From Paenibacillus sp. NEAU-GSW1 (GTDB taxonomy: Bacteria > Bacillota > Bacilli > Paenibacillales > Paenibacillaceae): DNA of 64,000 nucleotides. Below are positions 52,866-62,100 of this stretch, piece after piece (the stretch's first letter is position 1; every line of letters starts with the position of its first letter). A program made the position numbers and the translations under genes. A model generated the notes under the pieces. It was given only the letters and a program-made list of their open reading frames with translations. It did no database searches and was not told where the DNA came from. The stretch lies in contig NZ_WOVL01000013.1 in NCBI RefSeq assembly GCF_009737085.1, positions 1 to 64,000 of the forward strand, read 5' to 3'.

Positions 52866-54230
52866 ATGCCATCGGTAGCATTTTACACCTTGGGGTGCAA
52901 AGTTAATTTTTACGACACAGAGGCCATTTGGCAGCTATTTAAAAATGAAGGCTATGAACAGGTGGACTTTGAGTCGACTGCCGACGTCTATCTTATCAAC
53001 ACCTGTACCGTGACGAATACGGGCGATAAGAAAAGCCGGCAAATTATCCGCCGTGCCGTACGCCGCAACCCGGATGCGGTCATTGCCGTAACCGGTTGCT
53101 ATGCGCAAACGTCGCCTGCGGAAATTATGGCGATTCCGGGCGTCGATCTCGTAATCGGCACACAGGACCGCGAGAAAATTTTATCTTTTGTTGATCAGAT
53201 TCATGCTGACCGGAAACCGGTCAATGCGGTCCGCAACATTATGAAAACGCGTGAATTCGAAGAGCTGGACGTGCCGGATTTCTCCGAACGGACGCGCGCA
53301 TTTCTGAAAATTCAAGAAGGCTGCAACAATTTCTGCACCTTCTGTATTATTCCTTGGTCGCGCGGACTGTCGCGCAGCCGTGATCCGAAAAGCGTAATCG
53401 AGCAGGCGAAGCAGCTTGTTGCTTCCGGCTATAAAGAAATTGTCCTTACCGGCATTCATACTGGCGGATACGGCGACGATATGGAAAACTACCGTCTAAC
53501 CGATCTGCTGTGGGATTTGGACAAGGTAGACGGGCTTGAACGCATTCGCATCAGCTCGATCGAAGCAAGCCAGATTGACGATGCGATGATCGACGTGCTT
53601 AACCGTTCGACTAAAATGTGCCGCCATCTCCATATTCCGCTGCAAGCGGGCGAAAACTCGGTGCTGAAACGGATGCGCCGCAAGTATACGACTGAAGAGT
53701 TTGCGGCGAAGCTGAAACGAATTCGCGAAGCAATGCCTGGCGTAGCGATAACGACCGACGTGATTGTCGGCTTCCCTGGCGAGACGGAAGAAATGTTCGA
53801 GCAGGGCTATCGCTTCATGGAGGAAGTCGGCTTCTCTGAAATGCACGTCTTCCCGTATTCGAAGCGTACAGGCACGCCGGCCGCCCGGATGGAAGACCAA
53901 GTGGACGAGGAAGTGAAAAACGAGCGCGTTCATAAGCTGATTGATCTGTCCGAGCGCATGCAGCTGCAATACTCGGAGCAGCATGTCGGCGCGGTGCTTG
54001 ATATTATTCCAGAGCGGGATTATAAAGGAGCTCCGGGAACCGGGCTTGTAATGGGGTATTCCGACAACTATTTGCAAGTCGTCTTCGAAGGCGACGAGTC
54101 GCTGGTAGGCAAGCTTTGCCGCGTGAAAATTACGGAAGCCGGCGTTAACGAAAGCCGCGGACAGTTAATTCGCGTTCTTGACGAAACAGGCTTAAGCAAT
54201 TTTGGACATGCGGAAGCATTGAGAGCTTAA
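52866..54230 (+). CDS. mtaB: tRNA threonylcarbamoyladenosine methylthiotransferase
   Basis: 454 aa. The N-terminal UPF0004 domain has Cys residues in FYTLGCKVN, INTCTVTN and TGCYAQ, the radical-SAM domain CNNFCTFCIIPWSRG, and the C-terminal TRAM domain. These bind two 4Fe-4S clusters. MtaB converts t6A37 to ms2t6A in tRNAs for ANN codons. B. subtilis YqeV is the orthologue at the same place. Confidence 0.96.
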   Translation: MPSVAFYTLGCKVNFYDTEAIWQLFKNEGYEQVDFESTADVYLINTCTVTNTGDKKSRQIIRRAVRRNPDAVIAVTGCYAQTSPAEIMAIPGVDLVIGTQDREKILSFVDQIHADRKPVNAVRNIMKTREFEELDVPDFSERTRAFLKIQEGCNNFCTFCIIPWSRGLSRSRDPKSVIEQAKQLVASGYKEIVLTGIHTGGYGDDMENYRLTDLLWDLDKVDGLERIRISSIEASQIDDAMIDVLNRSTKMCRHLHIPLQAGENSVLKRMRRKYTTEEFAAKLKRIREAMPGVAITTDVIVGFPGETEEMFEQGYRFMEEVGFSEMHVFPYSKRTGTPAARMEDQVDEEVKNERVHKLIDLSERMQLQYSEQHVGAVLDIIPERDYKGAPGTGLVMGYSDNYLQVVFEGDESLVGKLCRVKITEAGVNESRGQLIRVLDETGLSNFGHAEALRA

Positions 54231-54338
54231 CTAACGAATGACAGCGAGGTTTTCAGCCGATCGGATTTCCCGGTTGGACGGAGGCCTCGTTTGTTGCATA
54301 GGAATGCTAACGTCTATACAAGCAAGGGGGAAGCGGAC

Positions 54339-54770
54339 ATGAAGGAAATTTCAGCAGGAGGCGTTGTTTATCGCCGGAACGAGGCAGGCGAGCTGCAAAT
54401 TCAGCTCATTCAGGACCGATACGGTAAAGTGTCACTGCCGAAAGGGAAGATGGAAGCCGGCGAGACGGTCGAACAAACGGCGCTGCGAGAAATTGCCGAA
54501 GAAACCGGATTAACCGGCGTTATTATCGAACCGATCGATCAGATCAAATATCAGTATCACGACGATGTAAAAGGAACGGTCGATAAAGAGGTTCATTACT
54601 ATTTGGTAGAAGCGGTTGGCGGTTCGCTGCAAGCGCAGGTTGAAGAAATTCGCGGCGTCGAATGGTTCGAGCCGATGGAAGCCTGGCGCCGTCAGAAGCA
54701 ATCCGGCTATGACAATAATAACCGGATTGTTGCGGGCGCTCTTCATTTGCTCGGCTTAAAGACGGATTGA
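54339..54770 (+). CDS. NUDIX hydrolase
   Basis: 143 aa from the ATG at 54339 after GGGGGAAG. The Nudix box GKMEAGETVEQTALREIAEE TGL is complete. VSLPKGKME with the preceding LIQDRYGK resembles diadenosine polyphosphate hydrolases and MutT-like enzymes with a GxLPKG entrance. The stop codon directly abuts the convergent end of yqeW. Confidence 0.9.
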   Translation: MKEISAGGVVYRRNEAGELQIQLIQDRYGKVSLPKGKMEAGETVEQTALREIAEETGLTGVIIEPIDQIKYQYHDDVKGTVDKEVHYYLVEAVGGSLQAQVEEIRGVEWFEPMEAWRRQKQSGYDNNNRIVAGALHLLGLKTD

Positions 54771-55745
54771 TCAGGCTGATTGCAGCTTGCGGAATACAGG
54801 TAGGTAGCATAGCGGCAAAGCGAGCAGCGAACTGGCGACGTTGAATATGGTCTGCGCGTGCGCAATTTGACTGGCCGGGGAATAGGCCATCCAGCCGGAC
54901 GCGACGGCCAGCTCTCCGATGAACGGCATGAACAGCAAGGCTCCGCCTGCATTAAGTGCGATATGAGACAGTGCGACGAATTGTCCGCCTTTCGTTCCGC
55001 CAATTGAAGCAAGCAGCGCTGTTGCGCATGTACCGATGTTGGCGCCAAGCACGACGGCGACGCCCAGCTCAAGCGGCATGGCTCCGATCGAGGCAAAGCC
55101 CATTATGATGCCGATGACGGCTGCACTGCTATGGACAATTGCGGTTAGAATGGCCCCGGCAGCAAGGCCCCACCATAGGCTCGCTCGCGCCCGATCGAGA
55201 AACCATCCGAACAGCTCGCTTTGCTGGACATCAGAACCGACGCTTTGCATGATGGTCATGCCGGCGAGCAGTACGCTGAAGCCGCCTAACGCAACACAGC
55301 CGGAGCGTATGACGGCGAGCTTGCTAAGCAGCGCGTCGTGAAGCCGGAGCAGATTATATTCATCAAGAAGCGCAGTAACAAGCCATCCGATGGTCGATGC
55401 GACGAGCAGCGGGATCGCCAATCGATTTAAATTCAATCCGATTAGCTCGGTGGTAAGACAAGTGCCGATGTTGGAACCGAGTATGATGCCTAATGTTCGG
55501 GGAAAGGTCAACAAGCCGGTATTGACGAGCCCGATTGCAATGACGGTGACTGCCGTACTGCTTTGCAGGAACGCGGTCGTGGCCGTACCGACGGCAAGGC
55601 CGTGAAGCGGTGTTGCTGTAGAACGGTGCAGCAGCCGGTTCAAATGCGGGCCGGCGAGCTGATGGAGCGCAAGCTCCATCAGTTTCATGCCGATAAGAAA
55701 AATCGTAAAACCAAGCGCAATCGGCAACGCAATCGATAAGAACAT
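54771..55745 (-). CDS. yqeW: Na+/phosphate symporter family protein
   Basis: 324 aa, about 9 hydrophobic segments. Two inverted NptA/PF02690 repeats: GTATTAFLQSSTAVTVIAIG with LGSNIGTCLT, and AIVHSSAAVIGIIMGFAS with LGANIGTCATALL. The QSS and GxNIGTT motifs line the transport path. B. subtilis yqeW is next to yqeV (mtaB) too, but on the same strand; here it is inverted. Function as phosphate/sodium transporter is likely but not proven for this group; it lacks the PhoU-like tail. Confidence 0.88.
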   Translation of the reverse strand: MFLSIALPIALGFTIFLIGMKLMELALHQLAGPHLNRLLHRSTATPLHGLAVGTATTAFLQSSTAVTVIAIGLVNTGLLTFPRTLGIILGSNIGTCLTTELIGLNLNRLAIPLLVASTIGWLVTALLDEYNLLRLHDALLSKLAVIRSGCVALGGFSVLLAGMTIMQSVGSDVQQSELFGWFLDRARASLWWGLAAGAILTAIVHSSAAVIGIIMGFASIGAMPLELGVAVVLGANIGTCATALLASIGGTKGGQFVALSHIALNAGGALLFMPFIGELAVASGWMAYSPASQIAHAQTIFNVASSLLALPLCYLPVFRKLQSA

Positions 55746-55878
55746 AAGCGGATCTCCTTTTGGACAAGGGGCATTTCGTATCTATACATATGCTTGAACG
55801 CAGACAGGCATGACAAACACAGGGTGCAGCGCGGACTGCGGCAATCGGCAGCAGACGCATAGGGAGGAAGATTAGCTA

Positions 55879-57246
55879 GTGAGCGACAATAAAGCAAAAA
55901 TATGGCTGCAGCGCAGTCGGAAAAAACGGCTGGAGCTTGGCCATCCTTGGATTTACGCCAATGAAATAGAGCGAGTGGAAGGTGAAGCGGCGCCTGGCGA
56001 CATCGTTGATGTCGTATCGCATAAAGGACAATTTCTGGCGTCGGGCTATTACAATCCCAAGTCGCAAATTACGGTGCGAGTCGTATCGCACAAGCCGATA
56101 GCGGAGATGGATGTCGCATTTTTCCGCGAACGGCTAAAGCAGTGTGCAGACTACCGCCGCCGGTTCGTTCCTGACCGGGATTGCAGGCTCGTCTATGGCG
56201 AAGCCGATTTTTTGCCCGGGTTGACTGTTGACCGCTTCGGTGACGTTCTCGTTATTCAACTGCTGACGCTTGGCATGGATCTGAGAAGAGATGCGTTGAT
56301 TGAAGCTTTAATCGACGTCTTTCAGCCGAAAGGCATCTATGAGCGGAGCGATGTCGGAGTTAGACAATTGGAAGGCTTGGAGCAGCGTACTGGCGTCCTG
56401 TACGGAGAATGTCCGGCAATTATAGAAATTGAAGAAAACGGCTTGAAGCTGGAAGTGGATATTGTAGAGGGGCAGAAAACAGGCTACTTCTTCGATCAAC
56501 GCGAGAATCGCGCGTCCATTGCTCCGCTGATGACAGGTTGGGGCGAAAGAAGCGGTATTCGGCTGGAGCGTACGACCGGCGAGGACGGCGGCGAGAAGCT
56601 GGCGCCGTTTAATGCGAACGGCAAAGAAGTGACGTTCCCCTATTGGGATGGCGCGACCGTGCTGGAATGTTTCGCCCATACCGGCAGCTTTACGCTGCAT
56701 GCTTGCAAATACGGCGCGAAACGAGTCACTTGTCTTGATGTCTCGGAGCATGCCATCGATACGGCCCGCCGAAATGTAGAGCGCAACGGCTTTACGGACC
56801 GCGTCGAATTTGTCGTCGCCGACGCCTTTGACTATTTGCGGAACCAAGTTAAAGGTCTCGAAGAAAAGGCGGAGAGAAGCAAAGCAGGCGCCGATACTTC
56901 ACAGAAACTGAGCGGCAATGGCCGTACGTGGGATGTCGTTATCCTAGACCCGCCGGCGTTTGCCAAAACGAAAAGCGCAATTCCCGGCGCATGCCGCGGC
57001 TACAAAGACATTAACCTTCAGGGGCTCAAGCTCGTTAACGAAGGCGGTTATCTTGTCACCGCAAGCTGCTCCTATCATATGCGCCCGGATTTGTTTCTGG
57101 AGACGATCCAGGAAGCGGCTTCTGATGCGGGTAAGCTGCTTAGGCTCGTAGAATGGCGAGCGGCAGGCAAAGATCATCCGCAGCTGCTTGGCGTAAGCGA
57201 AGGCCATTATTTGAAATTTGCCGTATTTGAGGTGCGGAGCAAATAG
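55879..57246 (+). CDS. rlmI: RlmI-like 23S rRNA m5C methyltransferase
   Basis: 455 aa, GTG start after GGAGGAAG. The N-terminal PUA domain (LELGHPWIYANEIERVEG), the RlmI central region YEADFLPGLTVDRFGD-like, and the Rossmann core VLECFAHTGSFTLHACKYGA with DVVILDPPAFAK are present. The catalytic Cys lies in TASCSYHM. Compared with E. coli RlmI it has about 35 extra residues before the SAM motif and 15 after the core helix, seen as low-complexity inserts (IRLERTTGEDGGEKLAPF). Target in E. coli is C1962 of 23S rRNA. Confidence 0.88.
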   Translation: MSDNKAKIWLQRSRKKRLELGHPWIYANEIERVEGEAAPGDIVDVVSHKGQFLASGYYNPKSQITVRVVSHKPIAEMDVAFFRERLKQCADYRRRFVPDRDCRLVYGEADFLPGLTVDRFGDVLVIQLLTLGMDLRRDALIEALIDVFQPKGIYERSDVGVRQLEGLEQRTGVLYGECPAIIEIEENGLKLEVDIVEGQKTGYFFDQRENRASIAPLMTGWGERSGIRLERTTGEDGGEKLAPFNANGKEVTFPYWDGATVLECFAHTGSFTLHACKYGAKRVTCLDVSEHAIDTARRNVERNGFTDRVEFVVADAFDYLRNQVKGLEEKAERSKAGADTSQKLSGNGRTWDVVILDPPAFAKTKSAIPGACRGYKDINLQGLKLVNEGGYLVTASCSYHMRPDLFLETIQEAASDAGKLLRLVEWRAAGKDHPQLLGVSEGHYLKFAVFEVRSK

Positions 57247-57251
57247 TAGCG

Positions 57252-57302
57252 AAGTCCGGAACGGCTCGGAAATGCGAGTACGAGCTGTCCCGGGCTTTTT
57301 TT
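57252..57302 (+). terminator. Terminator of rlmI
   Basis: AAGTCCGG plus CTCG pair with CGAG plus CCGGGCTT, followed by TTTTTT. Confidence 0.75.
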
Positions 57303-57336
57303 AATATTTGGCTGTGTTAAATCATGTTGTTGATAT

Positions 57337-57365
57337 TTGAGAGTTACGAACGTTTGTTCTATAGT
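57337..57365 (+). promoter_or_regulatory. Promoter overlapped by a LexA box
   Basis: TTGAGA (57337-57342) and TATAGT (57360-57365) with exactly 17-nt spacing. The spacer is occupied by the LexA-type box. Confidence 0.62.
57347..57360. promoter_or_regulatory. LexA (SOS) box
   Basis: CGAACGTTTGTTCT matches the Bacillus consensus CGAACRNRYGTTYG in 12 of 14 positions and keeps both GAAC/GTTC half-sites. Confidence 0.62.
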
Positions 57366-57400
57366 TAGGGTAACATCATTATTTCGGAGATGATTTACCC

Positions 57401-57502
57401 ATGGTTTTGAAGGAACTTAAAAGGCTTGCCGATGCCTTGGACGAAAGCGGAAAGCGAGAGCTTATCTACTTTTGCTTGCTAGCTATTAGGCAGGAAATCT
57501 AA
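57401..57502 (+). CDS. 33-aa peptide downstream of a LexA box
   Basis: The ATG at 57401 follows GGAG by 11 nt. The peptide begins MVLKELKRLADALDESGKRE and ends LIYFCLLAIRQEI, a strongly amphipathic helix with one Cys and no membrane-long segment. It lies 36 nt after a promoter with an embedded LexA box, which argues for a real SOS-induced gene. In Firmicutes, small SOS proteins such as YneA block division, but this one has no LysM or membrane helix. No family recognised. Confidence 0.5.
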   Translation: MVLKELKRLADALDESGKRELIYFCLLAIRQEI

Positions 57503-57553
57503 ATTTGTTTAACGAATTGTTTGAACAATTACAAAGTGAAGGGAAGGTTCACC

Positions 57554-57991
57554 TTGATACCTCAAAGAGTAAGTCTAATCACGATTGGTGCCTGGAATTT
57601 ACCGATGCTTCGTACGTTTTATAAGAACATGGGATGGACAGAAACGGACTGGAGTTCTGATAATTATTCCGTTTTTAAAACAGCAGGCGGAATGTTATCC
57701 ATATGGTCAATACATGAAATGACAAAAGACGTTACTATTCCAGTTTCTGATACCCCTGATTATTTCCGTGGTGTTACATTAAGTATTAATGTCGATGCTC
57801 CAAGCCAAGTAGACGAAGTTATTGAAAAAGCGAAGGAAGCTGGTGCAAAGATATTAACGGATGCTCATGACGCATTCTGGGGAGGACGAAGCGGTTCATT
57901 CTTTGACCCAGAAAATAACTATTGGGAAATTGCGTACAACCCGAATTCAGTTTTTGACGAACGTGGAGCAATGATTGAAATGAATGGATAG
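57554..57991 (+). CDS. VOC-family (glyoxalase/bleomycin-resistance-like) protein
   Basis: 145 aa from the TTG at 57554 with AAGGGAAGG before it. The first half reads VSLITIGAWNLPMLRTFYKN MGW, the second holds RSGSFFDPENNYWEIAYNP with the typical metal-ligand Glu. The two beta-alpha-beta-beta-beta modules are present in one chain. Substrate unknown. Coding sequence is AT-rich compared with rlmI and addB. It may be in the same transcript as the 33-aa ORF and so part of the SOS response. Confidence 0.85.
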   Translation: MIPQRVSLITIGAWNLPMLRTFYKNMGWTETDWSSDNYSVFKTAGGMLSIWSIHEMTKDVTIPVSDTPDYFRGVTLSINVDAPSQVDEVIEKAKEAGAKILTDAHDAFWGGRSGSFFDPENNYWEIAYNPNSVFDERGAMIEMNG

Positions 57992-58006
57992 CAATATAGT
58001 CAGCAT

Positions 58007-58037
58007 TAAACCGCTTTTATTGAGGTGGTTTTCTCTT
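58007..58037 (+). terminator. Terminator of the VOC gene
   Basis: AAACCGC pairs with GTGGTTT (one G-T) and is followed by TCTCTTT. The 230 nt after it are AT-rich and hold no gene I can support. Confidence 0.55.
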
Positions 58038-58266
58038 TGACAAAATCAACATTGAAAATAAACAGAGCCTTATATTTAATAGTGAAGGAAAGCCAACAAA
58101 GGAAGTAAGCCTGAGGGGAATTATTGGAATTTCCAAAAAAATTATAATAGCATAAAAAATATAAAAAGTGCAATGTTTTTGGTGAAAAATGGGTTGATAT
58201 TTATTTGGTTATCGATTAAAGTACTACATGGGGCAACTGGAAAATGTAAGAAAGGAGGCGGTCGGG

Positions 58267-58491
58267 ATGGAAATGATGAGCATGAAGATGATGATGACGA
58301 TGGGCATGGAAGAAATGATGTGCAAGATGAACTGTATGAAGATGATGATGGACAATATGATGGAAATGAAACAAATGGACATGATGATGGATATGGACAT
58401 GGACAAAATGATGATGAACATGCAGCAATGCGACGAAATGATGACAGCGATGATGAGCATGATGCGTGACATGAAACAAACCGCTATGTAA
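58267..58491 (+). CDS. 74-aa protein that is 50 % methionine
   Basis: AAAGGAGG (58251-58258) lies 8 nt before the ATG at 58267, a strong initiation site. The product has 37 Met in 74 residues, mostly as MM or MMM separated by Asp, Glu, Lys, Asn or Gln, plus three Cys (two as CKMNC near residue 20, one as QQCDE). There are no aromatic residues, no His and no Pro. It begins MEMMSMKMMMTMGMEEMM. Met clusters of the MxM/MxxM kind bind Cu(I) or Ag(I) in other proteins; scavenging of oxidants is another option. There is no signal peptide. The repeated ATG triplets also make His-rich and Asp-rich readings in other frames, but only this frame has a ribosome-binding site. An inverted family B repeat begins at its stop codon. 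Confidence 0.72.
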   Translation: MEMMSMKMMMTMGMEEMMCKMNCMKMMMDNMMEMKQMDMMMDMDMDKMMMNMQQCDEMMTAMMSMMRDMKQTAM

Positions 58492-58525
58492 TGACATCAG
58501 GATCTTCGAGTGGAGCTCAAAGTCA
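58491..58525 (-). repeat. Family B repeat, inverted, after the Met-rich gene
   Basis: Read on the minus strand: GTGACTTTGAGCTCCA, CTCGAAGATCCTGATGTCAT. It starts right at the stop codon of the Met-rich ORF. Confidence 0.72.
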
Positions 58526-58611
58526 CTCATTGTCCGGCGTGTAACTTACATAACGGCCTTATTAGAAATGATGATGTCCGGCAGAGCGGTCGACCGCATG
58601 CGGGATTTTTT

Positions 58612-58947
58612 TTATTGCCCAATTTCCTCTTTCAATTGCTTGCTGAGATCAATTCTTTGCAATTTCAGCGCCCAAACTTCCTCTTTCAACGCCTCAATTT
58701 CTCGTTCGTCGTTGGACGTTCGCAGTTGGTTGTACAGCTCCAGCATTTTAGAATTGATTCGGTCGAATTGCCGCCATAATTGATCGGCTTTTAACATGAG
58801 CGCTAATTGTTTCGTGTGCTGCTCTTTATTTTTCAGCAGCGCAATGATCTCGTTTTGCCATTCGATATCGCCTATTTGCTTTGCATAGTGCAGCAGTTCG
58901 AGGTGGTCGTCGATCCACCGTTGTTCAATCGCTGTCGTCGAGATCAT
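58612..58947 (-). CDS. Coiled-coil hypothetical protein
   Basis: 111 aa, almost wholly helical with heptad-like leucines (LALMLKADQLWRQFDRINSK, EIEALKEEVWALKLQRIDLS). It starts MISTTAIEQRWIDDHLELLH; AGGAGCTGC lies before the ATG. There is no membrane segment and no Cys. It is divergent from addB with a 188-nt shared region. Function unknown. Confidence 0.7.
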   Translation of the reverse strand: MISTTAIEQRWIDDHLELLHYAKQIGDIEWQNEIIALLKNKEQHTKQLALMLKADQLWRQFDRINSKMLELYNQLRTSNDEREIEALKEEVWALKLQRIDLSKQLKEEIGQ

Positions 58948-59047
58948 AGTACGCAGCTCCTATCCGTTATGTCTTATATACCTAGTATTATACTTGGAAT
59001 TGACGGAATTACAATAGGGTAAATATTCTTTTTTTCAAAAAATACCT

Positions 59048-59061
59048 AGAACGTATGTTTG
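59048..59061. promoter_or_regulatory. LexA (SOS) box upstream of addBA
   Basis: AGAACGTATGTTTG fits CGAACRNRYGTTYG at 13 of 14 positions. A -10-like TACAAT lies at 59093-59098. The box is 75 nt before the addB start. Confidence 0.55.
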
Positions 59062-59135
59062 TTTCGTGAGTGAAAATACGACATTGGTATGTTACAATCA
59101 TAGATTATGAGATTGATTCGGGGAGGAAGCTGCAC

Positions 59136-62100
59136 ATGGCATTAAGGTTCGTTCTTGGTCGATCTGGATCCGGCAAGACTTCCTATTGTTTAGACGCCAT
59201 TCGCGCAAGATTGCGGGAGCAGCCTGACGGCTCGCCGCTCATCATGCTCGTGCCGGAGCAGGCGACGTTCCAAACGGAATATGCGCTGCTTAAAGGGAGC
59301 GGTTTGAACGGTTCGATTCGGGCGCAAGCGCTGAGCTTCCGCAGGCTCGCGTTCCGCGTCATGCAGGAGACAGGCGGAACGGCGCTTGTGCCGATCGGCG
59401 ATAACGGAAAGCATATGCTGCTCTACAAAATCGTTCATCGGTTCGGCAAGCAGCTTGAGCTGTTTCAGAGCGGGGCCGAGCAGCCTGGCTTTATCGAGCG
59501 GCTTGGCGAGCTGCTTACGGAGTGGAAGAGATATGGGATCGGTCCGGAACAGTTGGATGCTGTGCTTGAGGGACAAGCTGCGGGCTCAAGCACGTCGCTG
59601 CTTGGACGCAAGCTGCATGATTTGAAGCTTGTGTATGGACAGCTGGAGCAGGAACTGTCCGGCTTATATATCGATTCGGAAGATTATTTGGACCGTCTTG
59701 CCGCCGGATATGCGCACTCGCCTGCGATGCGCGGAACGGAGCTTTGGATCGACGGCTTCCATGGCTTCACGCCGAAAGAATACGAGGCGCTGGCTGCGTT
59801 GATCGCATCATCCGCCCAGGTAACTGTGGCGCTGACGCTTGACCGCGCGTACGAGCGGGATGAAAAGCCGCATGAATTGGAGCTGTTCCACCCTACAGCG
59901 GAAACGTATGGCAAACTGGTTGCCCTCGCCGCTGAGGCAGGAGCGGAAGTGCTGGAGCCAATTGTTCTGAACGGCAGGTCTGGGCAAGCGTCAACGCGAT
60001 TCAGCGCGAGTCCGATGCTCGCGCATTTGGAACGGCATTACGGCGAACGCGTCCCTATGGCGCTGCCTGACAAAAACATGCTTATTGCGGAGAATCCGTC
60101 CTGCGGAATTTCCTTGCATGCCGCAGCTAACCGCAGAGCCGAAGTCGAGGCGGTCGCGCGAGACATTGTGAGGCGCGCACGGGAAGAGCGGCTGCGCTGG
60201 CGGGATATGGCGGTTATGGTGCGAAACTCGGCCGATTATAACGATTATATCGAATCTATATTTGCCGATTATGAGATTCCTTATTTTCTCGATCAGAAGG
60301 CAAGCGCGGTCCATCATCCCCTTGTTGAATTTATCCGCTCCGCGCTGGAGACCGTTCTTCATGGCTGGCGATACGAAGCGGTTTTCCGCTGCATAAAGAC
60401 AGAGCTTCTTTTCCCGATCGACGGCAGCTTGCCGCGCGAGCGGTTTGATCTTCTGGAAAATTATGTGCTGGCCATCGGCATTGACGGGTGGAAATGGCTT
60501 GATCGTAAAAGCTGGCGGCCGTTCGTTACGGCGTCGCTGGAAGATGACGCCGCCGCTGCGGCTGAGCCGAGTGAGCGGGCGCTTCGGGAGCTGAATGCGG
60601 TGCTGGAGGCGCGCGAGTCGATAGTGCCGCCGCTGCGCCGTTTCGAACAAGCGTTGAAGAAGGCGCCGGATGTGAAAGCGATGTGCGAGGCGCTGTACCG
60701 GCTTCTTGATCGTTCTGATGCGGCTGACAGGCTGGAGCGCTGGAGCATGGCGGACAGCACGGCAGGACGAACGCAGAAAGCGCGGGCGCATCGACAGCTG
60801 TGGGACAGCGTCATGAATTTGCTCGACCAGCTGGTCGAAATGGCGGGAGACGAAGCAATGTCTCCGGAAATTTTCGCAGGGATGGTCGAGACCGGTCTGG
60901 AAAGCTTGAAGCTTGCCGCCGTGCCGCCAGCATTGGACCAAACGCTCGTTGGCAGCATGGATCGGACACGTTCGGGAGATGTGCAGATTTGTTATGTGCT
61001 CGGCGCGAATGACGGCGTAATGCCGAAGCGTATTCAAGAGGACGGCGTTTTAACGGAGCAGGAGAGAGACCGGCTGTCAGAGGAAGGTCTCACAATGGCG
61101 CCTAGCGTCAAGCGAAGGCTGCTGGACGAACGCTTTATTATTTATAACGCGCTGACTACGGCTAGCCGCCACTTATGGATTAGCTGGTCAGGCGCTGACG
61201 AAGAGGGCAAAAGCCTGCTGCCTTCCGAGGTTGTTCGGCAGGTCAAGCAGCTGTTTCCGGGGCTTGCGGTTTGCAGCGCCGCTGGCGAACCGTCGCCGTC
61301 GATGCCGGTCGAAGAGCAGCGGGCATACATTGCACATCCCGAGCGGAGTCTCTCCTATCTGGTAACTGAGCTGCGCTCGTGGCGGCAAGGTGCGGAAATC
61401 GCGCCATTCTGGTGGGATCTGTACAATTGGTATGCGATCCGGCCCGAATGGCAGCATAAGCTGGGGCGGTTAACGGCTTCGCTTGATTATGTCAATCAGG
61501 AAATGTCTTTATCGATTGATACGGCTAGAGAGCTGTACGGCGAACATTTAAAGGCCAGCGTGTCGCGGATGGAACGGTTCGTTTCTTGTCCGTTCCAGCA
61601 TTTTGCCATTCACGGCTTAAAGCTTCGTGAACGCCAGCTTTACCGGCTGGAGGCGCCGGACGTTGGCCAGCTGTTTCACGCTGCTTTAAGCAAGCTGGCA
61701 GGCGGGCTGGGGCAACGCTTTGGATCGATGCCGCCGGCGGATATTCGCGCTGCTGCAGGCCAAACGGTCGATGAGCTGGCGCCTCGATTGCAATCGCAAA
61801 TATTGCTAAGCAGCGGAAGATTTCAATATATTGCCCGCAAACTGAAAGAGATTGTCGCGCAAGCCGCCGTCATTCTAGGCGAGCATGCGCGGCGCGCCGA
61901 TTTCCAGCCAGTCGGGCTGGAGGTTGATTTCGGCCCGGGAGGGACGCTGCCTTCGCTTGTCATACCGCTTGCAGGCGATCGCACAATGGAAATCATCGGG
62001 CGGATCGATCGCGTTGACGCTGCAGAGACGGAGAACGGATTGCTGTTAAGAGTGCTCGATTACAAATCGAGCGCTACGCAGCTCCGTTTGGAGGAAGTGG

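Noticed and set aside
58173-58469. Asp/Gly/His-rich ORF in another plus-strand frame over the Met-rich gene
   Set aside because: It is a frame-shifted reading of the same ATG-rich DNA with no initiation signal.
58216-58530. Histidine-rich ORF on the minus strand opposite the Met-rich gene
   Set aside because: His codons are just the complement of the ATG repeats. It has no ribosome-binding site in the right place and its frame runs beyond the repeat into a dispersed repeat element.
58583-58606. Terminator candidate with GCGGTCGACCGC and T-run
   Set aside because: The palindromes allow only 3-4 bp stems with a 4-nt loop, too weak to call a terminator, although the T-run is long.
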